Source: Strongylocentrotus droebachiensis
Lineage: Eukaryota > Echinodermata > Echinoidea > Camarodonta > Strongylocentrotidae
DNA length: 64,000 nt
Reading direction: 5' to 3'
Assembly: GCA_035222895.1 (NCBI GenBank)
Contig: JAVYIG010005285.1
Coordinates: 1 to 64,000, forward strand
In this document: one piece after another, positions 1-11,957 of the stretch
Layout of the letters: every line of letters begins with the position of its first letter
Position numbering within the stretch: the stretch's first letter is position 1
Position numbers and translations under genes: made by a program
The notes under the pieces: model-generated
Databases searched by the model: none
What the model was told of the DNA's origin: nothing
What the model saw: only the letters and a program-made list of their open reading frames with translations

Positions 1-831
1 CGCTGATGACACCCAACTCTATCTCACATTTCGTCCACGCGATGCTTCGGCTACCTTCGATCAGATGGAATCGTGTATAAGTGACATACAAGCATGGTTG
101 AGTTCTAATTTCCTTAAACTGAACCCAGAAAAGACTGAAATGTTGGTGCTTGGATCTCGTCACAATCACTCAACTTTTCACCCTCGAAACCTGAACATTG
201 GTGGTCACACTATCTCTCCATCAAGTTCAGCTAGGAACTTGGGAGTCGTCTTTGACCATCTGTTCAATATGGAAAAGCAGGTTTCATCCATTTGCAGAAG
301 TGCAAACTTCCACCTTCGGAATGTCAGGAGAATCCGTAAATACATGTCGAAGCAGACTACAGAACAGATCATCCATGCCTTGGTAACTTCCAGATTGGAC
401 TGCTGTAACGCCCTCCTGGTCGTGTCCCTTCCTCAGCCATTTCCCGTTTGCAGCGAGTACACAACAACGCAGCCCGTGTTCTTACTAAGGCAGGGAAGTA
501 TGCGAGAATAAGCCATATCCTTCGTCAATTGCACTGGCTACCGGTACAGAAGAGAATCGTGTTCAAGATTTGTCTGACTACCTTCAAGATTCTGCATGGG
601 CAGGCCCCCCAGTACCTCTCTGAGATGGTATCAGTAACGCAGTCAGTGAGGTCACTGAGGTCTTCAGAGGCTACGAGATTAGTCGTGCCAATGACAAGAA
701 CAGTTACGTATGGAGACAGGTCCTTCGCAAAAGCTGCACCCACCCTCTGGAACTCTCTTCCTTCTCATCTTAGACAAATAGAATCCACAGAACAATTTAA
801 ATCCCAGTTGAAAGCGTTTTTATTTATCTGA
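1..831 (+). pseudogene. CR1/L2-like LINE reverse transcriptase, C-terminal part, frameshifted
   Basis: The window opens inside a non-LTR retrotransposon reverse transcriptase: bases 2-10 encode Ala-Asp-Asp, the catalytic palm motif. The frame continues as a helix-rich segment (DIQAWLSSNFLKLNPEKTEM) and a GxxLGV-type block near 235. Around position 420 the frame shifts, and a second frame carries the rest through RVHNNAARV, LHWLPVQKRI and LWNSLPSHLR to a stop at 829-831. These blocks are typical of CR1/L2-clade LINE C-termini. The frameshift and the missing upstream part mean this copy is dead. The element extends beyond the window start. Confidence 0.85.
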
Positions 832-1093
832 TGTTTAAGTTTAATTATCTAAAGAACTATATTATGTTGAACTGTATTATGTATTTATATTTGTTTTTCC
901 AATATTTAAATTTCTGTATATGTAAGATTTGAATTCCTGTTTATCTAAGATTTAAGTTTAATTACGTGTAGAAATAATATCTGTTGAACTGTTTTTATGT
1001 AATCTGCATCATTTTTGTCTGTCGCGCCTTGATCGGAAGTTCCGGATACGTGCGCGCTATAAATTTATATTATTATTATTATATTATTATTAA
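832..1093 (+). repeat. LINE 3' UTR and TTA-repeat tail
   Basis: AT-rich sequence follows the reverse transcriptase stop and ends with a GC-rich hairpin-like block (cgcgcctt...gcgcgctataaat, 1022-1066) and a short (TTA)n run at 1068-1093. A GC block ending in a short microsatellite is the usual 3' end of L2/CR1-like LINEs. Similar tails occur at 15215-15345 and 31150-31345. Confidence 0.7.
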
Positions 1094-1149
1094 ACCGAGA
1101 AATTAATTTGATATTTGAGAACAAAAAATAAATAAAGCATGAAACCTAC

Positions 1150-1383
1150 CCGGCATTCTGCATACATTATACCCTCCCGGGATCCCTTCTTTACTCTTCC
1201 TTCGGTTGCACCCGACGGCGACAGAAGGGACAGGTATACGTTTGGGAATGCTCTGCACCATGCTGCCATCCTGGAGTTGCTTCATCTCACATTTGTGGAA
1301 CATGGGCAAAGTGTAATTTAGGCCGAACCCGTCTGGACAAGTTGTCTTCGCCATCTCGGATCGATCCGAAAACACAGGCAAGG
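1150..1383 (-). other. candidate internal exon of an unidentified secreted-type protein
   Basis: On the minus strand a 234-nt open segment is bounded by an acceptor (tattcttcacag) and a donor (CCGG then gtaggt). Both boundaries are phase 1, as is usual for extracellular module exons. The 77-codon peptide has four cysteines and contains TTCPDGFGLNYTLP, PVPSVAVGCNRRK and PGGYNVC. I could not assign a family: the VAVGC end recalls a cystine-knot strand, but a paired cysteine is missing. No neighbouring exons were identified. It could be a chance open frame between plausible splice sites. Confidence 0.25.
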
Positions 1384-1419
1384 CTGTGAAGAATATATTG
1401 GATGATTTATTGCTAGTTG

Positions 1420-1735
1420 TTCTCTTCTTCCTCCTACGCCTCTCTCTCCTCCTGTCCCCCCTCTTCTCCTCCTGTTTTCCTCCTCTACCTCCCCCCTCCT
1501 ACTACTCTTCCTCCTCCTAACCGCCCTGATATTTCTCTCCACCCCCTCCACTACTAATCTTCCTTCTTCTCATTCTCTGATCATTCCCTCCTTCCTCTAC
1601 ACATCATCATATAGCCCTCATCGAGCATAATCGTCATCACCCTACCCTCCCCCTCCCCTCCTCCTCTTCCTCCTCCTCCTCTTTCTATTCCTTCTTTTCC
1701 TCCTCACCCTTCCCGTTCTGTTACTCCTTTCCTTC
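1420..1735. repeat. pyrimidine-rich low-complexity tract (TCC/CT)
   Basis: The plus strand is almost entirely C and T, with many tcc and tcctc iterations. Open frames across it are compositional artefacts. Nothing genic is visible. Confidence 0.7.
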
Positions 1736-2274
1736 CACCCTCTCCCCTATCTTGGGGATGCAGATTTTTCGTAAAATATTTTGAAACATGTATTAGGGAG
1801 ACTTTTTTTTCGAATGTGATATTTTGTTTGAGATGCCACCTAGGTCTAGTTTGGGGGCACAACATACTTGTCAATTGTTGTGTAATAGTGTCTGCAAAAT
1901 ACAACTGGCTCTGTAATTATAAGCTGCTTGTTTGACACAGCCAGAAACACGCAGATCTAGGCTCTGCCCTCTGATTTGCGAATTTTGATAGTATCAAATT
2001 ACAGTCTCTGCTTGCAGACTAACGTAGGTTTTGTACCTCGCTCTTATTTCGCTTCCTTGTGGTAATTTTGAAAGCCAACTATTTTTCAGCAACATTCATG
2101 GAATCCAAAAAATATGCCGGATAGATTAAGTCGAGAACAATACCTACCGAAGGACAAGAAGGTTACGGTACCAAACAGCAACTTCCAAAATACTCCTATC
2201 TTTTGGTCTTTAGACTGTAATTAGAAATAAATAGTGATATTGTTTAAATCATGAAGAACGAAATCTAGAATAAT

Positions 2275-2358
2275 AGCAAGAACAACAATAACAACGACAT
2301 CAACGAAGATAACGGTGATACTGATAATGGTGATGATGATGATGATGATGATGATGAG
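2275..2358 (+). repeat. trinucleotide microsatellite (AAC then GAT)
   Basis: Imperfect AAC/AAT units run into about nine tandem GAT units near 2327-2357. The flanking AT-rich sequence from 1740 to 2930 shows no gene I can support. Confidence 0.75.
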
Positions 2359-2934
2359 TATCACGAAGGTATGTATAAGGGCAATTGCCGTTACTTTGAA
2401 CAACACATACATGTATCTCCAAACGTATCATTATTGTCGAAACTATCACATCTGTCATCTGTATTTTATATAGGTTTTCTTGGCCTATTTCAGAGTTTAT
2501 CTAGCAAATTTAGTTAATGCTCATTCAATTCTATTTTTCGTGTAGACTGTCATGTAATATATAAAAGGAATTGGCAGGGGATTTTTTTTTTTATTATTCA
2601 CCTATTAGGGGGCAAAGCAGGTTTTTGACAAATGAAATGTTGTAAAAGGTCGGTGGGTATCGACGTGTTCAGGAATCCTCCCTGTACAATTTCTAAGTGG
2701 AATATCTTACAAATATGCTGCTGGAAAATATTGTGGCACCTTTCCCAAATTACTGTTGAATTATTTTGGAGATTACTCTTCAACGTAACCTCATTTTACC
2801 AGGTGTAACGTGTCATATGAAAGGAAATTAAATTCTATACATAATGTAACACGTGTTAGAGGTTAACGGATAATTTGCATGACACCTTCGAGTATAAGAT
2901 TGCCCCATATTAATACAATTGTGACAAGTACCTC

Positions 2935-4450
2935 AAATACTTAAACATTTTGAAAACCTGTCTATAAATATGTTCAATATTATATTTAAATTTCAAGTTT
3001 TATTGCTTTTGTAAAATACAGTTGACACTTTGAAATGAGCTTAAATGGCAATTTTGGTTGATAAGGGCTATCTTTTCCTTAGCAACGGTAAACAAAAATA
3101 GATGAACAATAGAATATATCGCGAATAGAAGCTATCATTGATGAGATGACTATTTCGATAAGAAGTATGATGTCAGGTAAATGAGTTTTATAACATTTAA
3201 TTGATATATGTATATATCTTTTAGTTCCCGTTGCTATGTCAATAATGTACCTTGCAACTAATATATAATGTGTTCCCAGAAACCATGTTAGGCTCTCGGT
3301 CAAACTAATAAATCTAAACATCATTTCATTTATTTATTTGTACGTTAAAATAAAAACAAAATATACACTTTAAAATCTTCGATGAAAACATATATAATGA
3401 TATATCCGTCTCTTCCATCTTATTGTGGTATTTGGTCATTAAGCAGCTGGTGACAGTCGTGAAGGAGATCTCATTTGAAATTATCATATGAATTTTCCTT
3501 GTCCACATTTCACAATGTGCTTAAATAATCGTTGGTGAGAGGATCACCATTCCAAGTGACAGACATGATCTGCAGTCTGAAACGGGTAAAGTGCTTGTTG
3601 TGGGTAAGAACTTTCATCAATATGACCAGTATGACAGCCCAAAGGAGACCTCAAATGGATGCAAGAACATTATAATCAGATTCGTTGACCCCGAAAACTC
3701 CATAAATATATAAGCTTTTATCGTACTATCCCTTTTCATTGTGGAACTACACGTGACCTTTAACTTGATGGTGGCCATTTTGAATTTGCCCAATAAGGCA
3801 GCCCCAGATTATAAGACACGTAAAATGTCGTCATGCTACAGCCCTTTAAATTTATCTTATTTATTTAACACTCAACCGATAGCCTGCACCATTTTTGAAA
3901 ACACACCATGCCCTAGACAACATAATACCCCCTTCCCAATTTTGTTTAGTGGGGGGGGGGGGACATTATAAAGGAGGGAGGAGGTTAAGGTATACACCAT
4001 ATACATGTTTTAGACCTCAAATCATGTATGTCACTTGGAATCGGGTTTTATTTTATGTGTTATTAAACCGATAGCCAAATTTGATTTCTGAGAACATATA
4101 TTTTATCGGTTGATATTATCACCATAATAACGGGAATTAAAACATATATTTCGTTGAAATATGAAGAGACTGCATCACCTGACATCATACTTCCCTTCAA
4201 AATAGTCATCTGCTGTATGATAGTGTCTACTCGCGATATATTCTATTTTCATCTAGCTATGTTACCATTGCTAAGGAGAAGACAGCCCTTATCATCCAAA
4301 ATTATTGTTTCAGCTCATATCAAAGCGTCAACTTTCGAGCGCTATAACTGTTTTGTTATAAATGTAATGAACTTGAAATTTAAATATAATATTAACATTA
4401 TTTATAGACATCTTTTAAGAATGTTTCAAGTAAGTAGTTCTCATAATTGT
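2935..4450. repeat. diverged foldback element with inverted arms of about 350-380 bp
   Basis: Sequence from about 2935 to 3300 reappears as an imperfect reverse complement at about 4080-4450. Matching landmarks are tgtctataaat against its reverse near 4405, the gatgtcagg block near 3172 against cctgacatc near 4178, and the rapid ttagcaacgg stretch near 3077 against its reverse near 4264. The 750-bp spacer holds a poly-G run and no convincing gene. This is most likely an old non-autonomous DNA transposon. Terminal repeats and target duplication are too eroded to class it. Confidence 0.55.
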
Positions 4451-4851
4451 AAACAATTGTATAATTTTATGGCAATGTGCCATGCAGGATTTACTCAAAT
4501 TCATCAGAGAAATGGAAGTAATTTCAATAAAGGAAATGCTAAATTGGATGATCAGAATGAGTTTGAATTTAAAAAGGCGCAGGATTACGTGAACATCAGA
4601 TCATGTCATTCTGAAATGTATGCACGCTTGACGAAAAGCGTACATTAAACCATGAATTTGAATGAGAAACAAGTTAATTTGATTAAATCAAACGCGAATT
4701 CAAATCCACAAATAATGTATTTAAACTTTTCAATAGCAAGACTTGGATAAATAAATTTCAATTGAATGGATTTAAAACTTTGCGAGTTGGCCAGGAAAAC
4801 TTTTAACTTCTCTTCTTTTCTTTTTTATATTCTTCTTTTCTCCTTTTTTTT

Positions 4852-4885
<34 letters not shown>

Positions 4886-5300
4886 CTCCTCCTTCATTTT
4901 TATTTTATATTTTGTTCATCCCTCTTCTTCTTTCTTCTTATAGGCCTGATGAAGATCAAATTTTGACGTTTAACTGAGGGGAGCATGGAATTTGCCCACT
5001 AGACAAACTCGTAGTTATATGTATATCAAATGGTCACTACGAAGACTCCAGTCTAACTCTTTTATATGCCAAAAAAAGAGTCAACTTATGACACCACCTT
5101 GGCCTTTCTCTAGTTTATCTGCACGGTTGTTTTTTAAGAGTGTATCTTTGAGAGTAGACTAGATCTAGATTCTAGTCTAAGCAAGATATTTTTACAATTT
5201 TGGGGGTGAGCCGGCCCTGGGGGGGGGGGGGGGAATATGGAGAAAAACCTGCGCTTTCATATGACACCTCACTTATTGAGCATCACCTTCAGGATCACGA
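4451..5300. other. intergenic, with poly-T (4800-4945) and poly-G (5219-5234) runs
   Basis: AT-rich sequence with a long T-rich run at 4800-4945 and a G run at 5219-5234. No gene, RNA or recognisable mobile element is visible. Confidence 0.5.
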
Positions 5301-5306
5301 GCCATA

Positions 5307-5522
5307 TTAGTTTGAATCTCTGGTAATTAAATCATCAACCAATTTAGCATGAGTGCGCAATGGCCAATGCATAGGGATGTGTGCAATCTCTACGGGAAGG
5401 ATTTTAGCACTAGGCCTGCTAGATCTATTTTGAAGAAAAAAATTATGGAGAATTTCACGTACCCTTTTTGGTGTTCTTGCTGTCAGCAAATCTTGCATTT
5501 GATCATCAGTTGCTTCAGCCAT
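5307..5522 (-). CDS. short open frame or possible first exon, unidentified
   Basis: The minus strand has an ATG in good context (aaaaATGGCTG) followed by 71 codons beginning MAEATDDQMQDLLTARTPKR. A possible donor (gtacgtg) follows that peptide near 5455, so this might be the first exon of a split gene rather than a complete frame. About 150 bp upstream on the same strand there is a short GC inverted repeat (cccggtaat...ttaccggg). I do not recognise the peptide and found no later exon. It may be chance or a decayed gene end. Confidence 0.18.
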   Translation of the reverse strand: MAEATDDQMQDLLTARTPKRVREILHNFFLQNRSSRPSAKILPVEIAHIPMHWPLRTHAKLVDDLITRDSN

Positions 5523-5894
5523 TTTTGCCTTGTTTTGAATTCAGTACGATCGAGATTGCCGTATTAAAAATACCGACCAATTTTTCGCACACGTACGGTA
5601 TCCTCGATCGCTCAAACCAGTTTTTAACATGTGAACCTATTGGTGTTTCACCAAGACTGAACTTTTTTCCCGGTAACTGGAATATTACCGGGAATTTTAC
5701 AAGAATAGTTAAAACCATGACTGCAATTTCGACCAATCAAATGGCTGGATTTCTTAAGTGAGGTATATAATGCTTACTATAGCATGCCCCTCTGCTTAAG
5801 TCGTTAATGATATGTTTAATTTCGTTTTTTCTATTCTCTTTTTCTTGTTTGTTGCACACATTTTACATTGTATAATTTTGAAATGTATCGTGTA

Positions 5895-6422
5895 TTCCGT
5901 GTGAGTCAAAAGAGTTATAACTCAGAAAACTGTCATTTATTATGTTTTTGTATTGTTTTGAAAGAATGTTATATCCTGAATCGTTTGATATCATTTTTGT
6001 GTGGTATGTGTCCACGCGTGGATGAACAGGAGGCATCGACTTGCGCCAAAGTATCAAAGTGAAAGAATGAATTGAATAATGAGATGCATTGCATTTCCTT
6101 TTTGCAGACACAAAGTCACACTCAAACACACACACACACACACACACACAAGCGCGCACAAATGTTCTTTGACATTTGATAGTTTATCCCAATTGTTATA
6201 TTCAAACATCACATGTATTACTTTGGCGCAAGTCGATGTTACACTCTCCTAAACAAAGTATCCTGATCATCAAAGCGTAAACACATACTACACACAAATG
6301 ATCCCAAATGATTTGAGATAAAAACACTCTTTTATAAGATGTATAAGAGTTTATTGTTCGTAGATGATTTTTAAAATAATAAGCAATTTTCTAGGTGTAA
6401 ACATTTTTTTGGACTCCCACTG
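5895..6422. mobile_element. mariner-like foldback MITE, copy 1
   Basis: The ends read (ccgtgtgagtcaaaa ... ggactcccactg) with a TA at the right flank, and the arms are inverted copies of each other. The internal block ttggcgcaagtcgatg near 6222 pairs with its reverse complement near 6040. An internal (CA)n lies at 6125-6150. The same family is at 16032-16685. TA flanks and a GTGTGAGTCAAAA-type end are typical of Tc1/mariner-derived MITEs. No transposase is present. Confidence 0.65.
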
Positions 6423-7190
6423 TATTGAAACGGACAACAAAAATGGCAATTAATTAAAATCAGATTCATGGTGGCCATTACACTACGATTGAGAGAAAAA
6501 TCTTAAATACTTACCATTTTACAGATCAATGTCTAAAAGCTTCCAAAAGTAATCAAATAGCACGATGATAACCTGACATCTTTCTCGGGAAAAATAATGT
6601 AACGAATTCGTAACGAAGAATACAGTTGCTTAATTACAGAAAGGCAAGAAATATTAATCGTAAGGTGTAAACTGTAGGCTATGGCGCTTGATCAATGGAA
6701 ATCAATTGATATCGCAGGAGACATATGACTTGATATCTACTTTCGATGAATAGTAAATAGTTAATGATACGTTTTTCCTTTCTCTGCAGGCGGTAAGCTC
6801 TTAAGAGAACGGCATCGATATGCAGGGGCGGATCTAGCCGGCGGCGAGGGAGGGGGCCCAATTCGTGAGAAAATATTTAGCGGCGAACTTCGGTCTGTTT
6901 CGAGAACGCTGACCATGTAGAGATTAAGTCATTGACTACCGTTAACCAAGTCCCCTCGTTTACGTGCACTTGTCCAAAAGAAGACAAAGATGGCGTTTAC
7001 CAGTATTTGCCAAGCTACACTCCCTTTAACGCCGAAGATCGTTGTTTCTGTGTTCGTTAGTTTTTGCTTTTGTTTGAGCGAACACACTATACCCTTGAAT
7101 CAAATGAGGGGCTAGCTCTTTGAGATTAGCCCCGATAATATTTTTTTTGCTTTTGTTAGAGAAACGCACTTTATCTCAGAAACATCAACA
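6423..7190. other. intergenic, no supported feature
   Basis: AT-rich unique-looking DNA. A short block near 6822-6860 (ggggcggatctagcc followed by G runs) resembles the element terminus at 63607 but has no visible partner. Confidence 0.4.
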
Positions 7191-7194
7191 TTTT

Positions 7195-8510
7195 GAATCG
7201 AATTTAGGGGACAGCTCTGTTAGATAGGTATTAGCGCTGATGAATTTGTTTGGAGGAATGGAAAATACATAATTTTGTTTGCGAAAATGCATATTACGCT
7301 TATAACATGCTAAACGTGGATAGGAAATTATGAGATTGGGAAAGCCTAACAGCGCAAATGATTTTAAGAGGGATTGGGTTGTACTATTATAATTGTTTGG
7401 TAAAACAGACGTTACCTTTAAAAGATGCATGTTGATTGGATCGAAATAACGGGATAGAATTTAAAGGATAGGTGTAAATAGTATCGACAATTTGTGTTGT
7501 TGAAATGCACGTTACGATAGAAACAAGCTGATTCAATTGATAGGTAATATATAGACAATCAGCGTATTTGATATCGAGCCTTTTCACTTTACCTTCCTTG
7601 ATTAAACAAAAACCAATAACGCGTCACACGTTAATGCGTTCGACGGTTCTGTACAATATTGAAAGGCGTTGTTTTCTCCCGAAGGTTGGTAATTTCAAAG
7701 GTTCATTTATTCTAATTTTCTAAAGGAAAAAAAGGGTTCATTACTTAAGGTTTGCAATTGTGACAATTAAATATTTTCTCTTCTTTTCGGAAGAGAGAAC
7801 CCTATTTCATCTTTCGACTTATCATTAAGGACAAGCTTTCAGAAAAAAACGAACGGTGGAATTTTGAACTGATGGATTAAAGAATCTCTCTGATCAATAC
7901 AAATTGGGAATTATGAACCTTGGGAATTATGTATCATCGAAATAATTAAATTTTAGAACTACAAACCTACGACAACAATTGAAATAAGCTCGGTTTAGTA
8001 GGTGAATTGTCAGTCAAGGTTACATTCACCCCTACCAAATTAATGAGCAATTTTAAACATCATTCTGGTCACCATTATGTCCTGACTGAAACTTTCTTCA
8101 AAAATAAACAAACAAATAATTATAATGCTCACAAGAAAACTATAATGAAATTAAATTTGTCATTCTACAAATGAATTTAGATTTTGAGACATTTATACAT
8201 TATAAAATTGGGGTACCTATCAGCGCCGTTGATTTTTAAAGAGGTGGGTTGTACTTTTTTTGTTTGGGGAAAATACACATTACCTTAGAGACATGTTGAG
8301 TGGATCTAAATTATGAGATAGCATTAAAGTATAGATACTGATAACGTCAACCCTTGTTTGTTATCGTTGAAATGCACGTTACGAAAGAAATTGCTGGTAT
8401 TAAGAGGTATGATACATTTAGAAATAAAACAAGACCGTTATGCACTGTCAGACAATTTTATATCGACCTTCATCACATTACCTTCATCAATTTTCCGGCA
8501 TGAAAAAGGT
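7195..8510 (+). repeat. diverged direct repeats
   Basis: A block at 7346-7610 (agcgcaaatgattttaagag ... gggttgtact ... gttgaaatgcacgttacg) recurs in the same orientation at about 8222-8505 (agcgccgttgatttttaaag ... gggttgtact ... gttgaaatgcacgttacg). A third, weaker version lies at 7195-7345. Spacing of the two clear copies is about 870 bp. It looks like an old local duplication of non-coding DNA. Confidence 0.5.
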
Positions 8511-9575
8511 CTGAATATTTTATGAATACATTTTTAATTGAATTATAATAATGCGGCAAGCTTTGATACTCTTGATTTGGTAGGATACATAGGTGGCATC
8601 GATTTCTCCCGAACGTTGGTACTGGTTCATTAAAAGTATTATGTCCTATTTGCAGCCAAAATCAAATTCTGTAGAACTTTGCAGAAATCATGAACATGTC
8701 ACATATGTCCTATCTGTGAAATTTAAATGTTAGGAGTGTCCTAATATTCAAATCATGTAAGGAAACCTGCTTACCCTCTAGACTTTACTGTCAGACACTA
8801 TTGAGGGACTGACTGACTTTCCTTTCTTGTTTAATAACATACTTAAAATGAGCTGTGAAGGGTACATGAGCATTTGTCTAAATCAATAATCCAATTCTTG
8901 AAATGGCCAAAATTAAACTGATTGAATCTTTGCGCAGCACAAAACGTACGACCATTCGGTACAAAGGTCTGAAAATCAGACAGTTACTTTAGTGATTGTA
9001 ATCACTATGTCGATCCGACAACTAATTGTCGTTTTTTGTCCACCTAAAGACATTTTCAAGCCCTTTCATTTCGATCTAAATCAGTATTATCTTTCAAATG
9101 CCATTGAATAAAACCTTGTTATTGTTTGGCATGCAAATGGGACAGAGTACCCTTTAAACAAAACAAAATCGAAAACCAGTTAGTTCATAATACTGAAAAT
9201 GTTTTAACGGTTTGATTGTGAACATTAGTTTTTTTCCCCAAGTTTAAATAGTTTACATTTGAGTGCATTTTAGCGCTCACCAGACAAATTCACCTACCCG
9301 GAAACAAAAAAGGGAAGAGGCGGGGGTATGTATTGGTACGTAATTCTGTTGCACATAACAGTTAGTGAGTAAGTGGGTGTGTGAGTGGTGCTTTAGCAGT
9401 GGTTATTTTACCTGGCTGCTAAGAAAGCATAAAGGCTTGTTAGTAATGCTATGTTCCCACTACCACGATTTGCGCCACGTTTGAAATCGTGGTCTTAATG
9501 ATCGTGGAGTAATCGTGGTTATCCCAGCAGATATTATCAGATCTTGAGGTCAGTGGTGGCACTTTTTCGAGTACC
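8511..9575. other. intergenic, no supported feature
   Basis: AT-rich sequence without convincing coding, RNA or repeat structure. Confidence 0.4.
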
Positions 9576-9962
9576 CGAAAATTGCCCCTTATTACATAGG
9601 AAAAATGCCCCCTTTTAATTTCGGGAAAAGTCCCCCTTTTCCCTTCAAATAGATGCCTAATCCACATTCTAAGCGTCCTTTACCACCTCTTAAAAGTGCC
9701 GCTTTAAATCTGATAATTGCCCCTATTCAAATCTGAGAGATACCCCCTTTTTACTTTGTCAAGTGCCCATTTTCCTTGGTAAGAAGTGCTCTTTCTCCTT
9801 CTAATAATCGTCCTTTTATTTTTACACATGTACCTTTTCCTTTCAAATAAGTACCGTTTTTTCCTTCCGATTAAGTGCCCCTTTTCACTACTAAAAACAC
9901 CCCTATTGAAATGTGATTACGTGCCCCTTTTCCTTCAACAAATTCCCTTTTTTAGCGTTGAG
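9576..9962 (+). repeat. degenerate minisatellite of about 22 bp, roughly 17 units
   Basis: The motif gtgccccttttcc, followed by about nine A/T-rich bases, recurs every 21-24 bp across the interval, with scattered substitutions in every unit (agtgccccttttc, aatgccccctttt, gtgcccattttcc, agtaccgtttttt). Open frames through it reflect the repeat. Confidence 0.65.
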
Positions 9963-10555
9963 GGTGTGTTATTTTCTCAGCAGATTTGGGCACGGGGGGT
10001 AGGAACAGTCAAGGCAACAGTGGGCTCGGGCAGGGTGTGAAAGCGGATCTTATCATCTTGCACCTCTTGGTCTTGCGCGAAGTTTCTGATTTAGTTATTC
10101 TTTTGTGACGGTACGCTAGTAATACAAACTCCTAAGATATTATTTTGTGCACTGGTTTGACGCCTCGTCTAACGACGATTGCACATTAGGCGTCACGTCA
10201 CAACGCAAAATAAATCTCTAAGTTTAAAAGAATATTTTATACAGTTTCAAAAAATTCCGAACCTTAAACGTTAAATGTCTGAATTTATTTCTTGTTCATA
10301 TTCATCAATTTTTGTTTCACATATTATTATCACTTTCCCTTATAGTAATTGTGCCCGCAGCTCACAAGGCCTAATTTTGTAAGGTATGAATGCGTCAGCG
10401 ACTGGCGCTTTCATTTGACGCAGCATGTGAAAACATTGGGTTGAACAGCAGGAGTATTTCCTTCACAGGCTTGATCAGAACAGATCACGCGTAGCAGCCG
10501 AAAAGAGGCCCAGTGTACAGCGAGAATCACGGTACTTCGCTATGACTCATCACCT
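9963..10555. other. intergenic, no supported feature
   Basis: No gene, repeat or RNA could be supported here. Confidence 0.35.
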
Positions 10556-10557
10556 TC

Positions 10558-10599
<42 letters not shown>

Positions 10600-10681
10600 A
10601 TCTCGTTTCCCCTCTCTCTCTTGCTCCACTGTACCACTGTTCTCAGTTTTTTTTTTTAAACTCCTTTCTCTTTCTCTCTCT

Positions 10682-10712
<31 letters not shown>

Positions 10713-10830
10713 GATATCTCGTTTTCCCTCTCTCTCTCGCTCCACTGTACCACTGTTCTCAGTTGTTTCTCTTTAACTCCTTTCTCTTTCTCTCTCTCTT
10801 TCTCTCTTTCTCTTTCTCTCTCTCTCTCTC

Positions 10831-10865
<35 letters not shown>

Positions 10866-11062
10866 TTCTTCTCTCTCGATCGATATCTCTTTTTTTTTTT
10901 CTCTCTCTCTCTCTCTCGCTCTACTGTACCACTGTTCTCAGTTGTTTCTCTTAACTCCTTTTCTCTTCCTCTCTCTTTCTCTTTCAACTAGTATCTTCTT
11001 CTTTTGTTGCACCCTTCCCCTTTTTTTCTTTCTTTCTTTTTTTTTCTTTCTTTCTTTCGCTC
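10556..11062 (+). repeat. long (CT)n tract with an embedded duplicated block
   Basis: Near-pure CT repeats are interrupted three times by ctccactgtaccactgttc (about 10624, 10740 and 10918), so the tract grew by duplication of 115-180-bp blocks as well as by slippage. It ends in a T-rich ttctttcttt run. Confidence 0.85.
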
Positions 11063-11957
11063 TTTATCCTCCATGCATGATATTGGCTCGTTCTCCACAT
11101 TATTATTTTTTTTTTATCACTCTCCTCTAAAACTTATATTGATGTTCTTGTTGTATGCTTTCACACGCTATGATTCATTTCATGTTAAATCTACTGTTTG
11201 AAGTAGGATGTATACAAACAATACTTCTCCGCATTTGAAACAGTCGAATAGATAAAGAACAAAGTTAATGATCTTTGGTTGAAGTGTATAGTTTATATCA
11301 GCAGAAACAGGACATAGTCATAGAACATGAAAACATGATTTCTTTGAAGTTAAAAAATACATTACACACTATAAATCAGTCGATTTGAAAATATAACCCT
11401 GATAGACAAAATATCGAAGACTGTACAAATACATGATTAAAATAAGTATCATTTTGACAAAAATTTTGTCAGATAAATATTTGGTAAATAAATAAAAACA
11501 CCAAATCGATAGTAATTAAACTTTAAAAAATACACGATGCAGCTACTGACAATATCTCTCTGATTCAATATCTATTTAAGAAAAGAGTAAATAAATAAAC
11601 AAATATTTAAGTTCATATTACGATATGAACGTTTATAGTTTCAGTATACAAATTATTCATGTATTCAAGTATCAGCAAATCTTGATTGGTTATTGTTCGA
11701 ATCAAAGCATTTCAAAGTTAAAAACTATGATATGTGATTTCTTTCAGGTTTATATTTCATTTTCTAAGGCTAGTTAATGAATAAATACATAAAATAACTC
11801 TGAAATATCGTAATTTTTGAAAAATTCAACTATTCAAGTTCAACTATTGATATTACGTGGCGATGACAACTAGCAGGTGACAGAAGAATGATCTCTGATC
11901 TCCTTCCAAGGCAATATTCTAAGTAACGACCTTTGACACGCCATGCCGACGAACTTC
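11063..11957. other. AT-rich 3' flank of gene copy A
   Basis: Only the 80-100 bp next to the stop of copy A (aggagatcagagatc on the minus strand) resemble the 3' flank of the other copies. The rest is AT-rich with no visible feature. Confidence 0.4.

Noticed and set aside
1150-1383. Interleukin-17-like assignment for the candidate exon
   Set aside because: Only a VAVGC-like end resembles that fold; the second cysteine of the usual pair is absent and the exon would continue past the domain end.
4154-4648. 164-codon open frame
   Set aside because: It overlaps an arm of an inverted-repeat element, has low-complexity AT-driven composition, no promoter or splice logic and no recognisable motif.
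7100-7180. Possible TTTTTTTTGC/TTTGAG repeated promoter-like motif
   Set aside because: AT-rich background of the local direct repeats; no gene follows.
10542-10991. Long Ser/Leu open frames in CT repeats (also near 22057-22584, 52701-53120 and 59751-59975)
   Set aside because: They are direct translations of (CT)n/(GA)n tracts and vary with repeat length between duplicated units.
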